64,000 bases of DNA, taken from assembly GCF_030124145.1 (NCBI RefSeq), contig NZ_JASKMS010000022.1, positions 1 through 64,000 of the forward strand. The letters are read 5' to 3'. Positions 37,010 through 44,796 of the stretch are shown here, piece by piece (positions within the stretch are counted from its first letter, which is position 1; each line of letters opens with the position of its first letter). The notes below the pieces were generated by a model, which was given only the letters and a program-made list of their open reading frames with translations, was not told the origin of the DNA and did no database searches. The position numbers and the translations under genes were made by a program. Source of the stretch: Streptomyces sp. 378. Its GTDB lineage: Bacteria > Actinomycetota > Actinomycetes > Streptomycetales > Streptomycetaceae.

Positions 37010-37231
37010 GGCGTGGCGCCCCCTGCCCGCGGTGGTGTCCTGAGAGACGTAGGTGAACACGAAGGTGGAGCAGGGTGCACGATCACAGAACGTATGCAAC
37101 CCATTGCCGGTGCTTGCGTCAAGTGACCAGGGGCCGGTGGCGATCTTGCCGCCGCACCAAGGGTAGCCGGGCGACACGCTCGTCACGTGAAGGGGTGTCA
37201 GGCGCGGCCGGAGCCGCATGGCTCAAGGCTC

Positions 37232-37275
37232 GGCACGACTGTGGCCCACCGGTTCCCCGGTGGGCCACAGTCGTG
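37232..37275 (-). terminator. Perfect 20-bp hairpin terminator of the glu operon
   Basis: The left arm (37232-37251, beginning gcacgactgtgg) pairs without mismatch with 37256-37275 around a ttcc loop. It begins 16 nt past the gluD stop on the minus strand. There is no T run. It should work in both directions and insulates gluD from the monooxygenase gene. Confidence 0.88.
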
Positions 37276-37290
37276 CTGGTTGCCGGGCCG

Positions 37291-38199
37291 TCAGATCCTG
37301 CCCTCGGCGCCGGTGCCGTAGGTGCCGCCCACTTCGGCCGCGTTCATGTCGTCGACCTTGTCGGCGCCGAGCACAGCACCCGTGCTGCGCTTGCTGCGGC
37401 GCAGCCTGCCCTCCAGCCAGGAGGCGAAGGACGTGAGGATGAAGTTCAGCACGATGAAGATGACCGCCACCACGATGAAGCTGGGGATGACGTTCGCGTA
37501 ATTGGCCGCGAGGGTGCTCCGTGTGTTGAGCAACTCGGTGAACCCGAGCATCACGCCGCCCAGCGCGGTGTCCTTCACGATGACGACCAACTGGCTGACG
37601 ATCGTCGGCAGCATGGCCGTGACGGCCTGGGGCAGCAGGATGCTGGTCATCGTCTGGCTCTTGCGCAGGCCGATCGCCATCGCCGCCTCCGACTGCCCCT
37701 TCGGCAGGGAGAGGATGCCCGCGCGGACGACCTCGGCGAGGACCGACGCGTTGTAGAGCACCAGACCGGTGACGACCGCGTACAAGGGCCGTTCATCGCT
37801 GGGAATGCCGGTGGAGCGGACGTAGAACTCGTTGGCGAACAGCATCAGCAGCAGCACCGGGATGGCCCGGAAGAACTCGACCACCGCGCCGGCCGGGACG
37901 CGCACCCAGCGGTGGTCGGACATGCGCGCGATGCCGAGGACGGCGCCCAGCGGGAGGGCGATGATCATGGCGAGTGCGGCGGCCTTCAGCGTGTCGGCCA
38001 GACCGGGCAGCAGATAAGTCGTCCATGCCTCAGAGGTGGTGAACGGCTTCCACAGAGCCCACTCCAGCTGGCCCTTCTCGTCCATGGTCTGCCAGATCCA
38101 CCACAACAGCAGGCCCAGCAGGACGAAGAACACCACAGAGAAGAAGACGTTGCGCCGCTTGGCGTTCGGGCCGGGGGCGTCGTAGAGAACGGACGTCAT
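37291..38199 (-). CDS. gluD: Glutamate ABC transporter permease GluD
   Basis: 302 residues. One of two membrane subunits of the polar amino-acid importer. About five to six membrane helices; the permease EAA loop is EVVRAGILSLPKGQSEAAMAIGL (split) with the conserved G at the usual distance. The C-terminus has an extra 35-residue hydrophilic tail (RRSKRSTGAVLGADKVDDMN). It starts inside the gluC stop (ATGA overlap), so the two permeases are coupled. It resembles the corynebacterial GluD. Confidence 0.93.
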   Translation of the reverse strand: MTSVLYDAPGPNAKRRNVFFSVVFFVLLGLLLWWIWQTMDEKGQLEWALWKPFTTSEAWTTYLLPGLADTLKAAALAMIIALPLGAVLGIARMSDHRWVRVPAGAVVEFFRAIPVLLLMLFANEFYVRSTGIPSDERPLYAVVTGLVLYNASVLAEVVRAGILSLPKGQSEAAMAIGLRKSQTMTSILLPQAVTAMLPTIVSQLVVIVKDTALGGVMLGFTELLNTRSTLAANYANVIPSFIVVAVIFIVLNFILTSFASWLEGRLRRSKRSTGAVLGADKVDDMNAAEVGGTYGTGAEGRI

Positions 38200-38873
38200 C
38201 GCTTTACCGCCAGTCGCTTGCTCAGCCAACCGAGGAAGAGGCCAGTGGGCAGGGTCAGTACCACGAAACCGAAGGCGAAGATCGCGCCGATGAGCACTGT
38301 CTGAGCCTCGTTCTCAATCATGTCCTTCATCAGGAGGGCGGCCTCCGCCACGCCGATCGTGGCCGCCACGGTCGTGTTCTTGGTCAGCGCGATCAGCACG
38401 TTCGCCAACGGCCCGATGACCGAGCGGAACGCCTGCGGCAACACGATGAGCCGCAGGATTTGGCTGAAACTCAGCCCGATGGCTCGGGCCGCCTCCGCCT
38501 GGCCGACAGGCACTGTGTTGATGCCCGAGCGGATCGCCTCGCAGACGAAGGCGGCGGTGTAGGCGACCAGGCCGAGCACCGCCAGCCGGAATGCCTTGGC
38601 CTCGAAATCGTCGGGGACGCCCATCGTCACGCCGAAGATGTTGGCGAGGCCGAGCGAGGTGAAGACGATGATGACGGTGAGAGGGATGTTCCGGACGATG
38701 TTCACATAGGCGGTGCCGAACCCGCGCATCAGCGGAACCGGACTGACCCGCATGGCCGCCAGCAGGGTGCCCCAGATCAGGGACCCGATGGCCGAGAGGA
38801 CGGTGAGCTGCACCGTGACCCAGAAGGCACCCAGCAGGGTCGGGTTGTCATAGTCAGATAGAAAGTCGAACAC
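38196..38873 (-). CDS. gluC: Glutamate ABC transporter permease GluC
   Basis: 225 residues, HisMQ-type permease with about five membrane helices and the EAA motif in EAIRSGINTVPVGQAEAARAIGLS (split). It pairs with GluD to form the channel. It lies 132 bp downstream of gluB, across two GC-rich hairpins that may lower its expression relative to the binding protein. Confidence 0.94.
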   Translation of the reverse strand: MFDFLSDYDNPTLLGAFWVTVQLTVLSAIGSLIWGTLLAAMRVSPVPLMRGFGTAYVNIVRNIPLTVIIVFTSLGLANIFGVTMGVPDDFEAKAFRLAVLGLVAYTAAFVCEAIRSGINTVPVGQAEAARAIGLSFSQILRLIVLPQAFRSVIGPLANVLIALTKNTTVAATIGVAEAALLMKDMIENEAQTVLIGAIFAFGFVVLTLPTGLFLGWLSKRLAVKR

Positions 38874-38918
38874 GATCTCCCGCGCTTCCGGGTGTGTGGC
38901 TTAGGTGGCGGACGTGCC

Positions 38919-38985
38919 GCGCCGCCGCCGGAGAAGCTAGGGGCGGCGGCGCGCCTGCGGATCCCCGCTGCGACTGCGGGGATCC
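38919..38985 (-). terminator. Two hairpins between gluB and gluC (attenuating intergenic structure)
   Basis: Hairpin 1: cgcgccgccgcc (from 38919) with ggcggcggcgcg (from 38942). Hairpin 2: ggatccccgc (38959-38968), 7-nt loop, gcggggatcc (38976-38985). Neither has a T run. Such structures commonly protect the binding-protein message or cause partial termination, giving more binding protein than permease. Confidence 0.65.
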
Positions 38986-39005
38986 TGCGTCGGCGGAGTC
39001 CCGCG

Positions 39006-39851
39006 TTACTGGACGATCTGACCGATCTTCGGGGCTTCCTCGTACTTGTAGTTCGCCGGCCCGAAGTTCTCCTCGACGGCCTTCTTCCAGGCGCCGTCGC
39101 TGACCATCTTCTCCAGAGCGTCGTTGATCTTGTTCACGGTCTCGGTGTCGCCCTTCTTCACGCCGATGCCGTAGTTCTCGTTGCTCAGCTTCAGTCCGGC
39201 GAGCTTGAACTGCCCCTTGTACTGGTCCTGGGACGCGAAGCCCGCGAGGATCGAGTCGTCCGTGGTCACGGCGTCGAGGGCGCCGCTCTGCAGACCCGCG
39301 ATGCACTCCGAGTAGCCGCCGAGACGCTGGAGCTGGGCCTTCGGCGCGATTTCGTTCTTGACGTTCTGGGCCGAGGTGGAGCCGGTCACCGAGCACAGCT
39401 TCTTGCCGTTGAGGTCGGTGCCCTCCTTGATGTCGGAGTCGGCCTTCACCAGCAGGTCCTGGTGGGCCAGCAGGTACGGACCGGCGAAGTCGACCTTCTC
39501 CTTGCGCTCGTCGGTGATCGAGTAGGTGGCCGCGATCATCTTCACGTCGCCGCGGGCCAGCGCGTTCTCACGGTCGGCGCTCTTGGTCTCGACCCACTCG
39601 ATCTGGTTGGGCTCGTAACCCAGTTCCTTGGCCACGTACGTCGCCACGTCCACGTCGAAGCCGGAGAAGGAACCGTCGGGCTCCTTCAGGCCCAGACCGG
39701 GCTGGTCGTACTTGATGCCGATCTTGATCTTGTCGCCGCCTCCGGAGCCGGAGCCGTTGGAGTCACCGCCGTCGTCGCCACCACAGGCGGTGGCGGTCAG
39801 CGCGAGGACGAGAGCGGTGGCGGCCGCGGCGGAGACCTTGCGGAGCTTCAT
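39006..39851 (-). CDS. gluB: Glutamate-binding lipoprotein GluB
   Basis: 281 residues. Extracytoplasmic solute-binding protein of the polar amino-acid family (SBP_bac_3). The signal peptide ends in ALTATACGG with lipid-modified Cys23, followed by a Gly/Ser/Asp linker. Binding-fold motifs are IGIKYDQPGLGLKEPDGSFS then GFDVDVATYVAKELG, and VDFAGPYLLAHQDLLV. ATG 39851 is used because AAGGA lies 7 nt upstream; the ATG 9 bp earlier overlaps that site. It follows gluA by 75 bp. Confidence 0.94.
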   Translation of the reverse strand: MKLRKVSAAAATALVLALTATACGGDDGGDSNGSGSGGGDKIKIGIKYDQPGLGLKEPDGSFSGFDVDVATYVAKELGYEPNQIEWVETKSADRENALARGDVKMIAATYSITDERKEKVDFAGPYLLAHQDLLVKADSDIKEGTDLNGKKLCSVTGSTSAQNVKNEIAPKAQLQRLGGYSECIAGLQSGALDAVTTDDSILAGFASQDQYKGQFKLAGLKLSNENYGIGVKKGDTETVNKINDALEKMVSDGAWKKAVEENFGPANYKYEEAPKIGQIVQ

Positions 39852-39926
39852 GGGGAACATCCTTTGCCGTGAAGAGAAAACCGTTGTTGCGGGTGACGCG
39901 GAACGTCGCGGACGCGACCCGCGCCG

Positions 39927-40703
39927 TCAGTGGTGCAGGATCTTCGACAGGAAGTCCTTGGCACGGTCGCTGCGCGGATTGCTGAAGAACTGGTCGGGCG
40001 CAGCCTCCTCGACGATTCGGCCGTCCGCCATGAACACCACGCGGTTTGCAGCCGATCGTGCGAAACCCATCTCATGGGTGACGACGATCATGGTCATGCC
40101 GTCGCGGGCGAGCTGCTGCATGACCTCCAGCACCTCGTTGATCATCTCGGGGTCGAGCGCGGAGGTCGGCTCGTCGAAGAGCATCACCTTCGGCTCCATG
40201 GCCAGGGCCCGCGCGATCGCGACGCGCTGCTGCTGGCCGCCGGAGAGCTGCGCCGGGTACTTCTCGGCCTGCGCGCTCACGCCGACCCGGTCGAGCAGGG
40301 CACGGGCCCGCTCCTCCGCGGCCTTCTTGTCCTTCTTGCGGACCTTGATCTGGCCGAGCATCACGTTCTCGAGCACGGTCTTGTGCGCGAAGAGGTTGAA
40401 GGACTGGAAGACCATCCCGACGTCGGCGCGCAGCCTGGCCAGCTCCCTGCCCTCGGCGGGCAGCGGCTTGCCGTCGATCGTGATCGAGCCGGAGTCGACC
40501 GTCTCCAGGCGGTTGATGGTGCGGCACAGGGTGGACTTGCCGGACCCGGAGGGCCCGATGACCACGACGACTTCGCCGCGGGCGATCGTCAGGTCGATTT
40601 CCTGGAGTACGTGCAACGCGCCGAAGTGCTTGTTGACGCTCTTCAGGACGACCAGTTCTCCGGTCGCGGCCACATCTTCCTTGGCCACCGATACTTCGGT
40701 CAT
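39927..40703 (-). CDS. gluA: Glutamate ABC transporter ATP-binding protein GluA
   Basis: 258 residues. Walker A GPSGSGKS at 50-57, Q-loop [10 protein letters not shown], signature [15 protein letters not shown], Walker [13 protein letters not shown] and H-loop VVTHEMGFA are all intact. It drives import through GluC/GluD. First gene of gluABCD; ATG 40703. Divergent from an OmpR-type two-component system across 290 bp, which raises the possibility that the system senses or regulates amino-acid uptake (inference only). Confidence 0.95.
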   Translation of the reverse strand: MTEVSVAKEDVAATGELVVLKSVNKHFGALHVLQEIDLTIARGEVVVVIGPSGSGKSTLCRTINRLETVDSGSITIDGKPLPAEGRELARLRADVGMVFQSFNLFAHKTVLENVMLGQIKVRKKDKKAAEERARALLDRVGVSAQAEKYPAQLSGGQQQRVAIARALAMEPKVMLFDEPTSALDPEMINEVLEVMQQLARDGMTMIVVTHEMGFARSAANRVVFMADGRIVEEAAPDQFFSNPRSDRAKDFLSKILHH

Positions 40704-40737
40704 CGCTCTCAGGCTCCGTCCTCCTCGGTTTCGGAGG

Positions 40738-40767
40738 ACAGTAGTGACCCTGTACGAACTGCGTCAT
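40738..40767 (-). promoter_or_regulatory. Putative gluABCD promoter
   Basis: On the minus strand ATGACG (40762-40767) and TACTGT (40738-40743) are 18 bp apart, placing the start of transcription about 28 nt before the gluA ATG. The match to housekeeping consensus is fair. Confidence 0.5.
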
Positions 40768-40921
40768 TACATCTGAGGTGAATCTGAGGATCACGATCCG
40801 ATAGCAATCGGACACATGTCGTAGCACCGGGGAGCGGCGCTCATACCAGCCGGGTAACGGAAGCTGTCCGCAACCGGAACCCTCTTGACGCCGTCCTCAT
40901 CCATCAGTCTGACTGCACAGG

Positions 40922-40949
40922 GTGCACGCGCGCGCGTGCACGCTTTTTT
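40922..40949 (+). promoter_or_regulatory. 20-bp perfect palindrome plus T-run upstream of the response regulator
   Basis: GTGCACGCGCGCGCGTGCAC (40922-40941) is a perfect palindrome, followed by gc and six T residues. It is 45 nt before the response-regulator ATG. As RNA it would form a terminator-like hairpin with a U tail; as DNA it could be an operator for autoregulation. The remaining 218 bp up to gluA show nothing else certain beyond the gluA promoter. Confidence 0.6.
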
Positions 40950-40993
40950 GTACACAACCAGATCGTACGGCCAATGAACCGAAGGGGGCCCGG

Positions 40994-41680
40994 ATGAGAC
41001 TGCTGCTCGTCGAGGACGACAACCACGTCGCCGCCGCCCTGTCGGCGGTTCTGGCGCGGCACGGGTTCGACGTCACGCACGCGCGCAGCGGTGAGGAGGC
41101 CCTCCAGGCGCTCGTTCCCGAGGGTGACTGCTTCGGTGTCGTCCTGCTCGACCTCGGCCTGCCCGACCAGGACGGATACGAGGTCTGCGGCAAGATCCGC
41201 AAGCTCACCAGCACTCCGGTGATCATGGTCACCGCCCGCTCCGACGTGCGGTCCCGCATCCACGGCCTCAATCTGGGCGCCGACGACTACGTGGTGAAGC
41301 CCTACGACACGGGGGAACTGCTCGCCCGCATCCACGCCGTGAGCCGGCGCACCGCCCACGAGGACACCTCCAGCGGCATCGAGACCGAGCTGCGGCTCGG
41401 CTCCGTGCACATCGAACTGCCCACGCGCCGGGTCCGTGTGGACGGGTCCGTGATCCAGCTGACCCGCAAGGAGTTCGATCTGCTGGCCCTGCTCGCGCAG
41501 CGGCCCGGAGTGGTCTTCCGCCGGGAACAGATCATCAGCGAGGTGTGGCGGACCAGCTGGGAGGGGACCGGACGCACCCTGGAGGTGCACGTCGCGTCGC
41601 TGCGCGCCAAGCTGCGCATGCCGACCCTCATAGAGACCGTTCGCGGAGTCGGTTACCGGCTCGTCGCGCCTGCCGGCTAG
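40994..41680 (+). CDS. OmpR-family response regulator
   Basis: 228 residues. Receiver domain 1-115 with the acidic pair at 8-9, phospho-acceptor Asp53 (VVLLDLGLPDQDG) and conserved Lys in VVKPYD. The C-terminal winged helix (about 130-225) reads LTRKEFDLLALLAQRPG and TLEVHVASLRAKL. AAGGGGG lies 7 nt before ATG 40994. It is the partner of the downstream kinase (9-bp gap) and is divergent from gluABCD. Confidence 0.95.
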   Translation: MRLLLVEDDNHVAAALSAVLARHGFDVTHARSGEEALQALVPEGDCFGVVLLDLGLPDQDGYEVCGKIRKLTSTPVIMVTARSDVRSRIHGLNLGADDYVVKPYDTGELLARIHAVSRRTAHEDTSSGIETELRLGSVHIELPTRRVRVDGSVIQLTRKEFDLLALLAQRPGVVFRREQIISEVWRTSWEGTGRTLEVHVASLRAKLRMPTLIETVRGVGYRLVAPAG

Positions 41681-41689
41681 CGGGGCCGG

Positions 41690-43096
41690 GTGCGCACTCG
41701 TCTGCTCCCGCTGCTCATCGTCCTGATGGCGGCCGTACTGCTCGCACTCGGCGTCCCGCTCGCGGTGAGCCTCGCCGGGGCACAGCAGCAGAAGGTCGTC
41801 GTCGACAGGATCGACGACACGGCTCGCTTCGCCGCCCTCGCCCAGTTCGTCACCGACTCGCCCGACGGCACCGCCGACGCCTTCGAGAACGAGCGCCTGG
41901 CCACCCTCGGCAGTGAGCTCCGCAGCTACTACGAGGTCTACGGCATCCGGGCCGGTGTCTTCTACCGCACCGGCAGTGCCATGGCCCAGGCCCCGGCCAG
42001 GTGGTCGCTGCCGAGGGAGGGCGAGGTACGGGACGCCTTCGCCGAGGCGAAGCTCAGCCGCCGCAGCCACGACCCGAAGCAGGTGTGGCCCTGGCAGCGC
42101 CGCAACCTCGTGGTGGCCTCGCCGGTCATCCGGGACGGGGACGTCGTCGCGGTCGTCGTCACCGACTCACCCACCGGGCAGATGCGCAAGCGCACGTTGC
42201 ACGGCTGGCTGGTCATCGGCGCGGGCGAGTCCGCCGCGATGCTGCTGGCCGTCGGTGCCGCGCTGCGGCTGACCGGCTGGGTGCTCAAGCCCGTACGGGT
42301 CCTGGACGCCACCACCCATGACATAGCCACCGGACGGCTCAAGTCGCGGGTCGCCGCCGCCGGCGGGCCGCCGGAACTCAGGCGCCTGGCCCGCTCGTTC
42401 AACGAGATGGCCGACAACGTCGAGGACGTCCTGGAGCAGCAGCGGGCCTTCGTCGCCGACGCCTCGCACCAGTTGCGCAACCCCCTCGCGGCGCTGCTGC
42501 TGCGCATCGAGCTGCTCTCCTTCGAACTGCCCGAGGGCAACAAGGAGATCGCCTCGGTCCAGGCCGAGGGCAAGCGTCTCGCGCAGGTTCTGGACGACCT
42601 GCTCGACCTGGCGCTGGCCGAGCACACCGAGGCCGATCTGCGGATCACGGACATCGGTGAGCTGGCCGCCGAGCGCCTCGCGGCCTGGGCCCCGACCGCC
42701 GAGGCCAAGGGCGTGCGCCTGGTGGGCGACTGCCCGCCGACGACCGCGTGGGCCGACCCCGTCGCCCTCTCCAGCGCGCTGGACGCGGTCATCGACAACG
42801 CGGTGAAGTTCACGCCGGAGGACCAGGTCGTCGAGGTGACCGTCGTCTCCCGGGGCGACCTCTCCACCGTCGTCGTCACGGACCACGGCCCGGGCCTCAC
42901 CGACGAGGAGCTGGCCCGCGTCGGCGACCGCTTCTGGCGCAGTGGCCGGCACCAGAACGTGAAGGGCTCGGGCCTCGGCCTGTCCATCTCGCGGGCGCTG
43001 CTCGCGGCGGGCGGCGGTTCGATCGCGTTCGACCGTCACGAGCCGCACGGGCTGAAGGTGACGGTGGCGGTGCCGAGGTCGGCGCCGACGGCTTGA
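41690..43096 (+). CDS. Membrane sensor histidine kinase
   Basis: 468 residues. Two membrane helices (about 5-30 and 165-190) bracket an extracytoplasmic sensor of about 135 residues. HAMP (about 190-245), HisKA with His260 in VADASHQLRNPLAALL, and HATPase_c with N-box ALDAVIDNAVKFTPED, then DHGPGL and GSGLGLSI. The stimulus is unknown. Cognate of the preceding OmpR-type regulator. Downstream lie tandem repeats and, convergent, a TAXI-type binding protein. Confidence 0.94.
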   Translation: MRTRLLPLLIVLMAAVLLALGVPLAVSLAGAQQQKVVVDRIDDTARFAALAQFVTDSPDGTADAFENERLATLGSELRSYYEVYGIRAGVFYRTGSAMAQAPARWSLPREGEVRDAFAEAKLSRRSHDPKQVWPWQRRNLVVASPVIRDGDVVAVVVTDSPTGQMRKRTLHGWLVIGAGESAAMLLAVGAALRLTGWVLKPVRVLDATTHDIATGRLKSRVAAAGGPPELRRLARSFNEMADNVEDVLEQQRAFVADASHQLRNPLAALLLRIELLSFELPEGNKEIASVQAEGKRLAQVLDDLLDLALAEHTEADLRITDIGELAAERLAAWAPTAEAKGVRLVGDCPPTTAWADPVALSSALDAVIDNAVKFTPEDQVVEVTVVSRGDLSTVVVTDHGPGLTDEELARVGDRFWRSGRHQNVKGSGLGLSISRALLAAGGGSIAFDRHEPHGLKVTVAVPRSAPTA

Positions 43097-43242
43097 CGGC
43101 AGGCGGCCGAGGACGGCCCGGCGCTACGGCTTGACCGCAGGCGACGGTGGACGGCCCGGCGCTACGGCTCTACGGCAGACGACGGCCCCCGTGCCACGGC
43201 TTGAGCGCAGGCGACCGCGGACCGCCCCGCGCTACGGCTTGA
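43084..43242 (-). repeat. Tandem repeats copying the 3' end of the TAXI gene
   Basis: A block containing gcgctacggcttgaccg-like sequence recurs at 43084 (partial), 43121, 43159, 43191 (shortened unit) and 43229, a period of about 38 bp. The last copy is the real 3' end of the minus-strand TAXI gene: read on that strand it encodes SVKP and the stop TAG. The intergenic copies retain this coding end and stop. The first copy overlaps the 3' end of the plus-strand kinase gene. Confidence 0.75.
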
Positions 43243-44233
43243 CCGACTGGTAGTAGCGCTGGGCGCCGACATGCAGTTGCAGCGGGTCGGTGTAGATCGC
43301 CGTGCGGACGTCGACCAGCTGCGCGGAGTGGACGGTAGCCCCGATGAAGTCCCGGCTGTCCAGCACCGTACGGGTCAGCCACTCGGTGAGCCTGGGGTCC
43401 ATGTCGCTACGGGTGACGAGCAGGTTGGACACCGCGAGGGTCGGTACCGGCTCGCCGCGCTGGATGGTGGGGTAGGCCGACTCCGGCATCTTGGTGATGC
43501 GGTAGTAGCGCGTCGCACCGCCCTGGTCGTGCAGCTTGGCCACGAGTGTGGCGTCGATCGGCACGAACCGGAAGGCCGATGCCGACTTCTCGGCCGGCCG
43601 GCTGAGCCCGTCCGTGGGCACTCCGCCCGACCAGAAGAACGCGTCGAGGCCGTGCCCCAGGCGCTCGGGCCCGGTGTCGATGCCGTCCGAGGACGGCTTG
43701 ATGTCCTTCTCCGGGTCGATGCCGGCCGCCTTGAGCACACCGTTGGCTATCAGCCGCACGCCGGAGTCGGGCAGCCCTATGGCCACGCGCTTGCCCCGCA
43801 GGTCGGCGACGGAGCGGATGTCCGAGGCGGGCGCTACGACGAGCTGGACGTAGTCGTCGTACAGGCGCGCGAGACCGCGCAGCCGGTCGGCGCCCGGCGC
43901 GTTGTCGAGCTTGTACGTGGCGACCGCGTCGGCCGCCGCGATCGCGAAATCGGCCTTGCCGGTCGCCACGTCGGCGACGTTCTCCTGCGAGCCGGCGCTG
44001 GTCAGCAGCCGCACCTTCAGGTCGGGCATGTCCTTGTCGATCTCGTTGCTCAGGAGTTCGCCGTACTCGTGGTAGACCCCGGCACGGGTGCCCGTGCTGA
44101 ACGTGATGGTCCCGGCCGGCGGCTCCTCGGCCCAGGGGCGCAGCCACCACAGCAGCAGGCCGAGGACCACGAGGGAGGCGGCGCCGCCCTGCAGGGCCCG
44201 GCTCCTGCCGACACGGGGGAACGTCCTGGACAT
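43232..44233 (-). CDS. TAXI-family (TRAP-associated) solute-binding protein, membrane-anchored
   Basis: 333 residues. The TAXI fold reads ITFSTGTRAGVYHEYGELLS, then VRLLTSAGSQENVADVATG, ADFAIAAADAV and GKRVAIGLPDSGVRLIANGVL. One N-terminal membrane helix (about 18-32, ASLVVLGLLLWWL) without a lipobox cysteine suggests an uncleaved anchor. No TRAP membrane subunit (DctM/DctQ type) is encoded nearby, so it may serve a distant transporter or act as a sensor accessory for the neighbouring two-component kinase (inference). Convergent with that kinase gene. Confidence 0.85.
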   Translation of the reverse strand: MSRTFPRVGRSRALQGGAASLVVLGLLLWWLRPWAEEPPAGTITFSTGTRAGVYHEYGELLSNEIDKDMPDLKVRLLTSAGSQENVADVATGKADFAIAAADAVATYKLDNAPGADRLRGLARLYDDYVQLVVAPASDIRSVADLRGKRVAIGLPDSGVRLIANGVLKAAGIDPEKDIKPSSDGIDTGPERLGHGLDAFFWSGGVPTDGLSRPAEKSASAFRFVPIDATLVAKLHDQGGATRYYRITKMPESAYPTIQRGEPVPTLAVSNLLVTRSDMDPRLTEWLTRTVLDSRDFIGATVHSAQLVDVRTAIYTDPLQLHVGAQRYYQSVKP

Positions 44234-44317
44234 GCGGGCGATCCTGCCAGCCCGGGCGCCCCGATGACCAGGGCAGGGGTCACAGGGCGTGCGTGGGGGA
44301 GTGCCGGTGGCCGCCGC

Positions 44318-44323
44318 TACAGT
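44318..44323 (+). promoter_or_regulatory. Putative leaderless -10 (TACAGT) for the MazG-like gene
   Basis: TACAGT is followed by 7 nt (cgccccc) and ATG 44331, with no ribosome-binding site. Confidence 0.5.
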
Positions 44324-44330
44324 CGCCCCC

Positions 44331-44738
44331 ATGAGTTCTTCGCCCGCCGATCTGGTCCGTGAGTTCCACCGCGCCTTCGGCCTGGACGCCCGCAGTACGC
44401 CGACGGAGGTCTCGCCGGAACTCGCGGCGCACCGCGGTGAACTCCTCGCCGAGGAGGCCGCGGAGGTCGCCGAGGTGTCGGTGCACGGCCCGCTCGACCG
44501 GCTCGCCCACGAGCTGGCCGACGTGGTCTACGTCGCGTACGGCACCGCCCTCGTGCACGGCATCGATCTGGACGCGGTGCTCGCCGAGATCCACCGCTCC
44601 AACATGACGAAGATCGGCCCCGACGGCTCGGTGTCCCGCCGGGAGGACGGCAAGGTCCTCAAGGGCGAGCACTACGAGGCTCCGGACGTGCCGGGAGTAC
44701 TGCGCAAGCAGGGGTGGGTGCCGGGCGGAGGCGCCTGA
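44331..44738 (+). CDS. MazG-like nucleotide pyrophosphohydrolase
   Basis: 135 residues. The all-alpha NTP pyrophosphatase helices carry the acidic residues LLAEEAAEVAEV and HELADVVYVAYGTA (E-x2-E/E-x-D type), which bind Mg2+. The family hydrolyses nucleoside triphosphates to monophosphates, cleansing damaged nucleotides or cutting phosphoribosyl-ATP. The C-terminal RREDGKVLKGEHYEAPDV segment is typical of stand-alone members with about 130-140 residues. It stands alone, with the convergent antiporter gene downstream. Confidence 0.85.
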   Translation: MSSSPADLVREFHRAFGLDARSTPTEVSPELAAHRGELLAEEAAEVAEVSVHGPLDRLAHELADVVYVAYGTALVHGIDLDAVLAEIHRSNMTKIGPDGSVSRREDGKVLKGEHYEAPDVPGVLRKQGWVPGGGA

Positions 44739-44796
44739 CCGGCGGGGTACGCCCGGGCCGGTCACGCGGATGCGGGCCGCCCGGCCCCCTCCCTCC

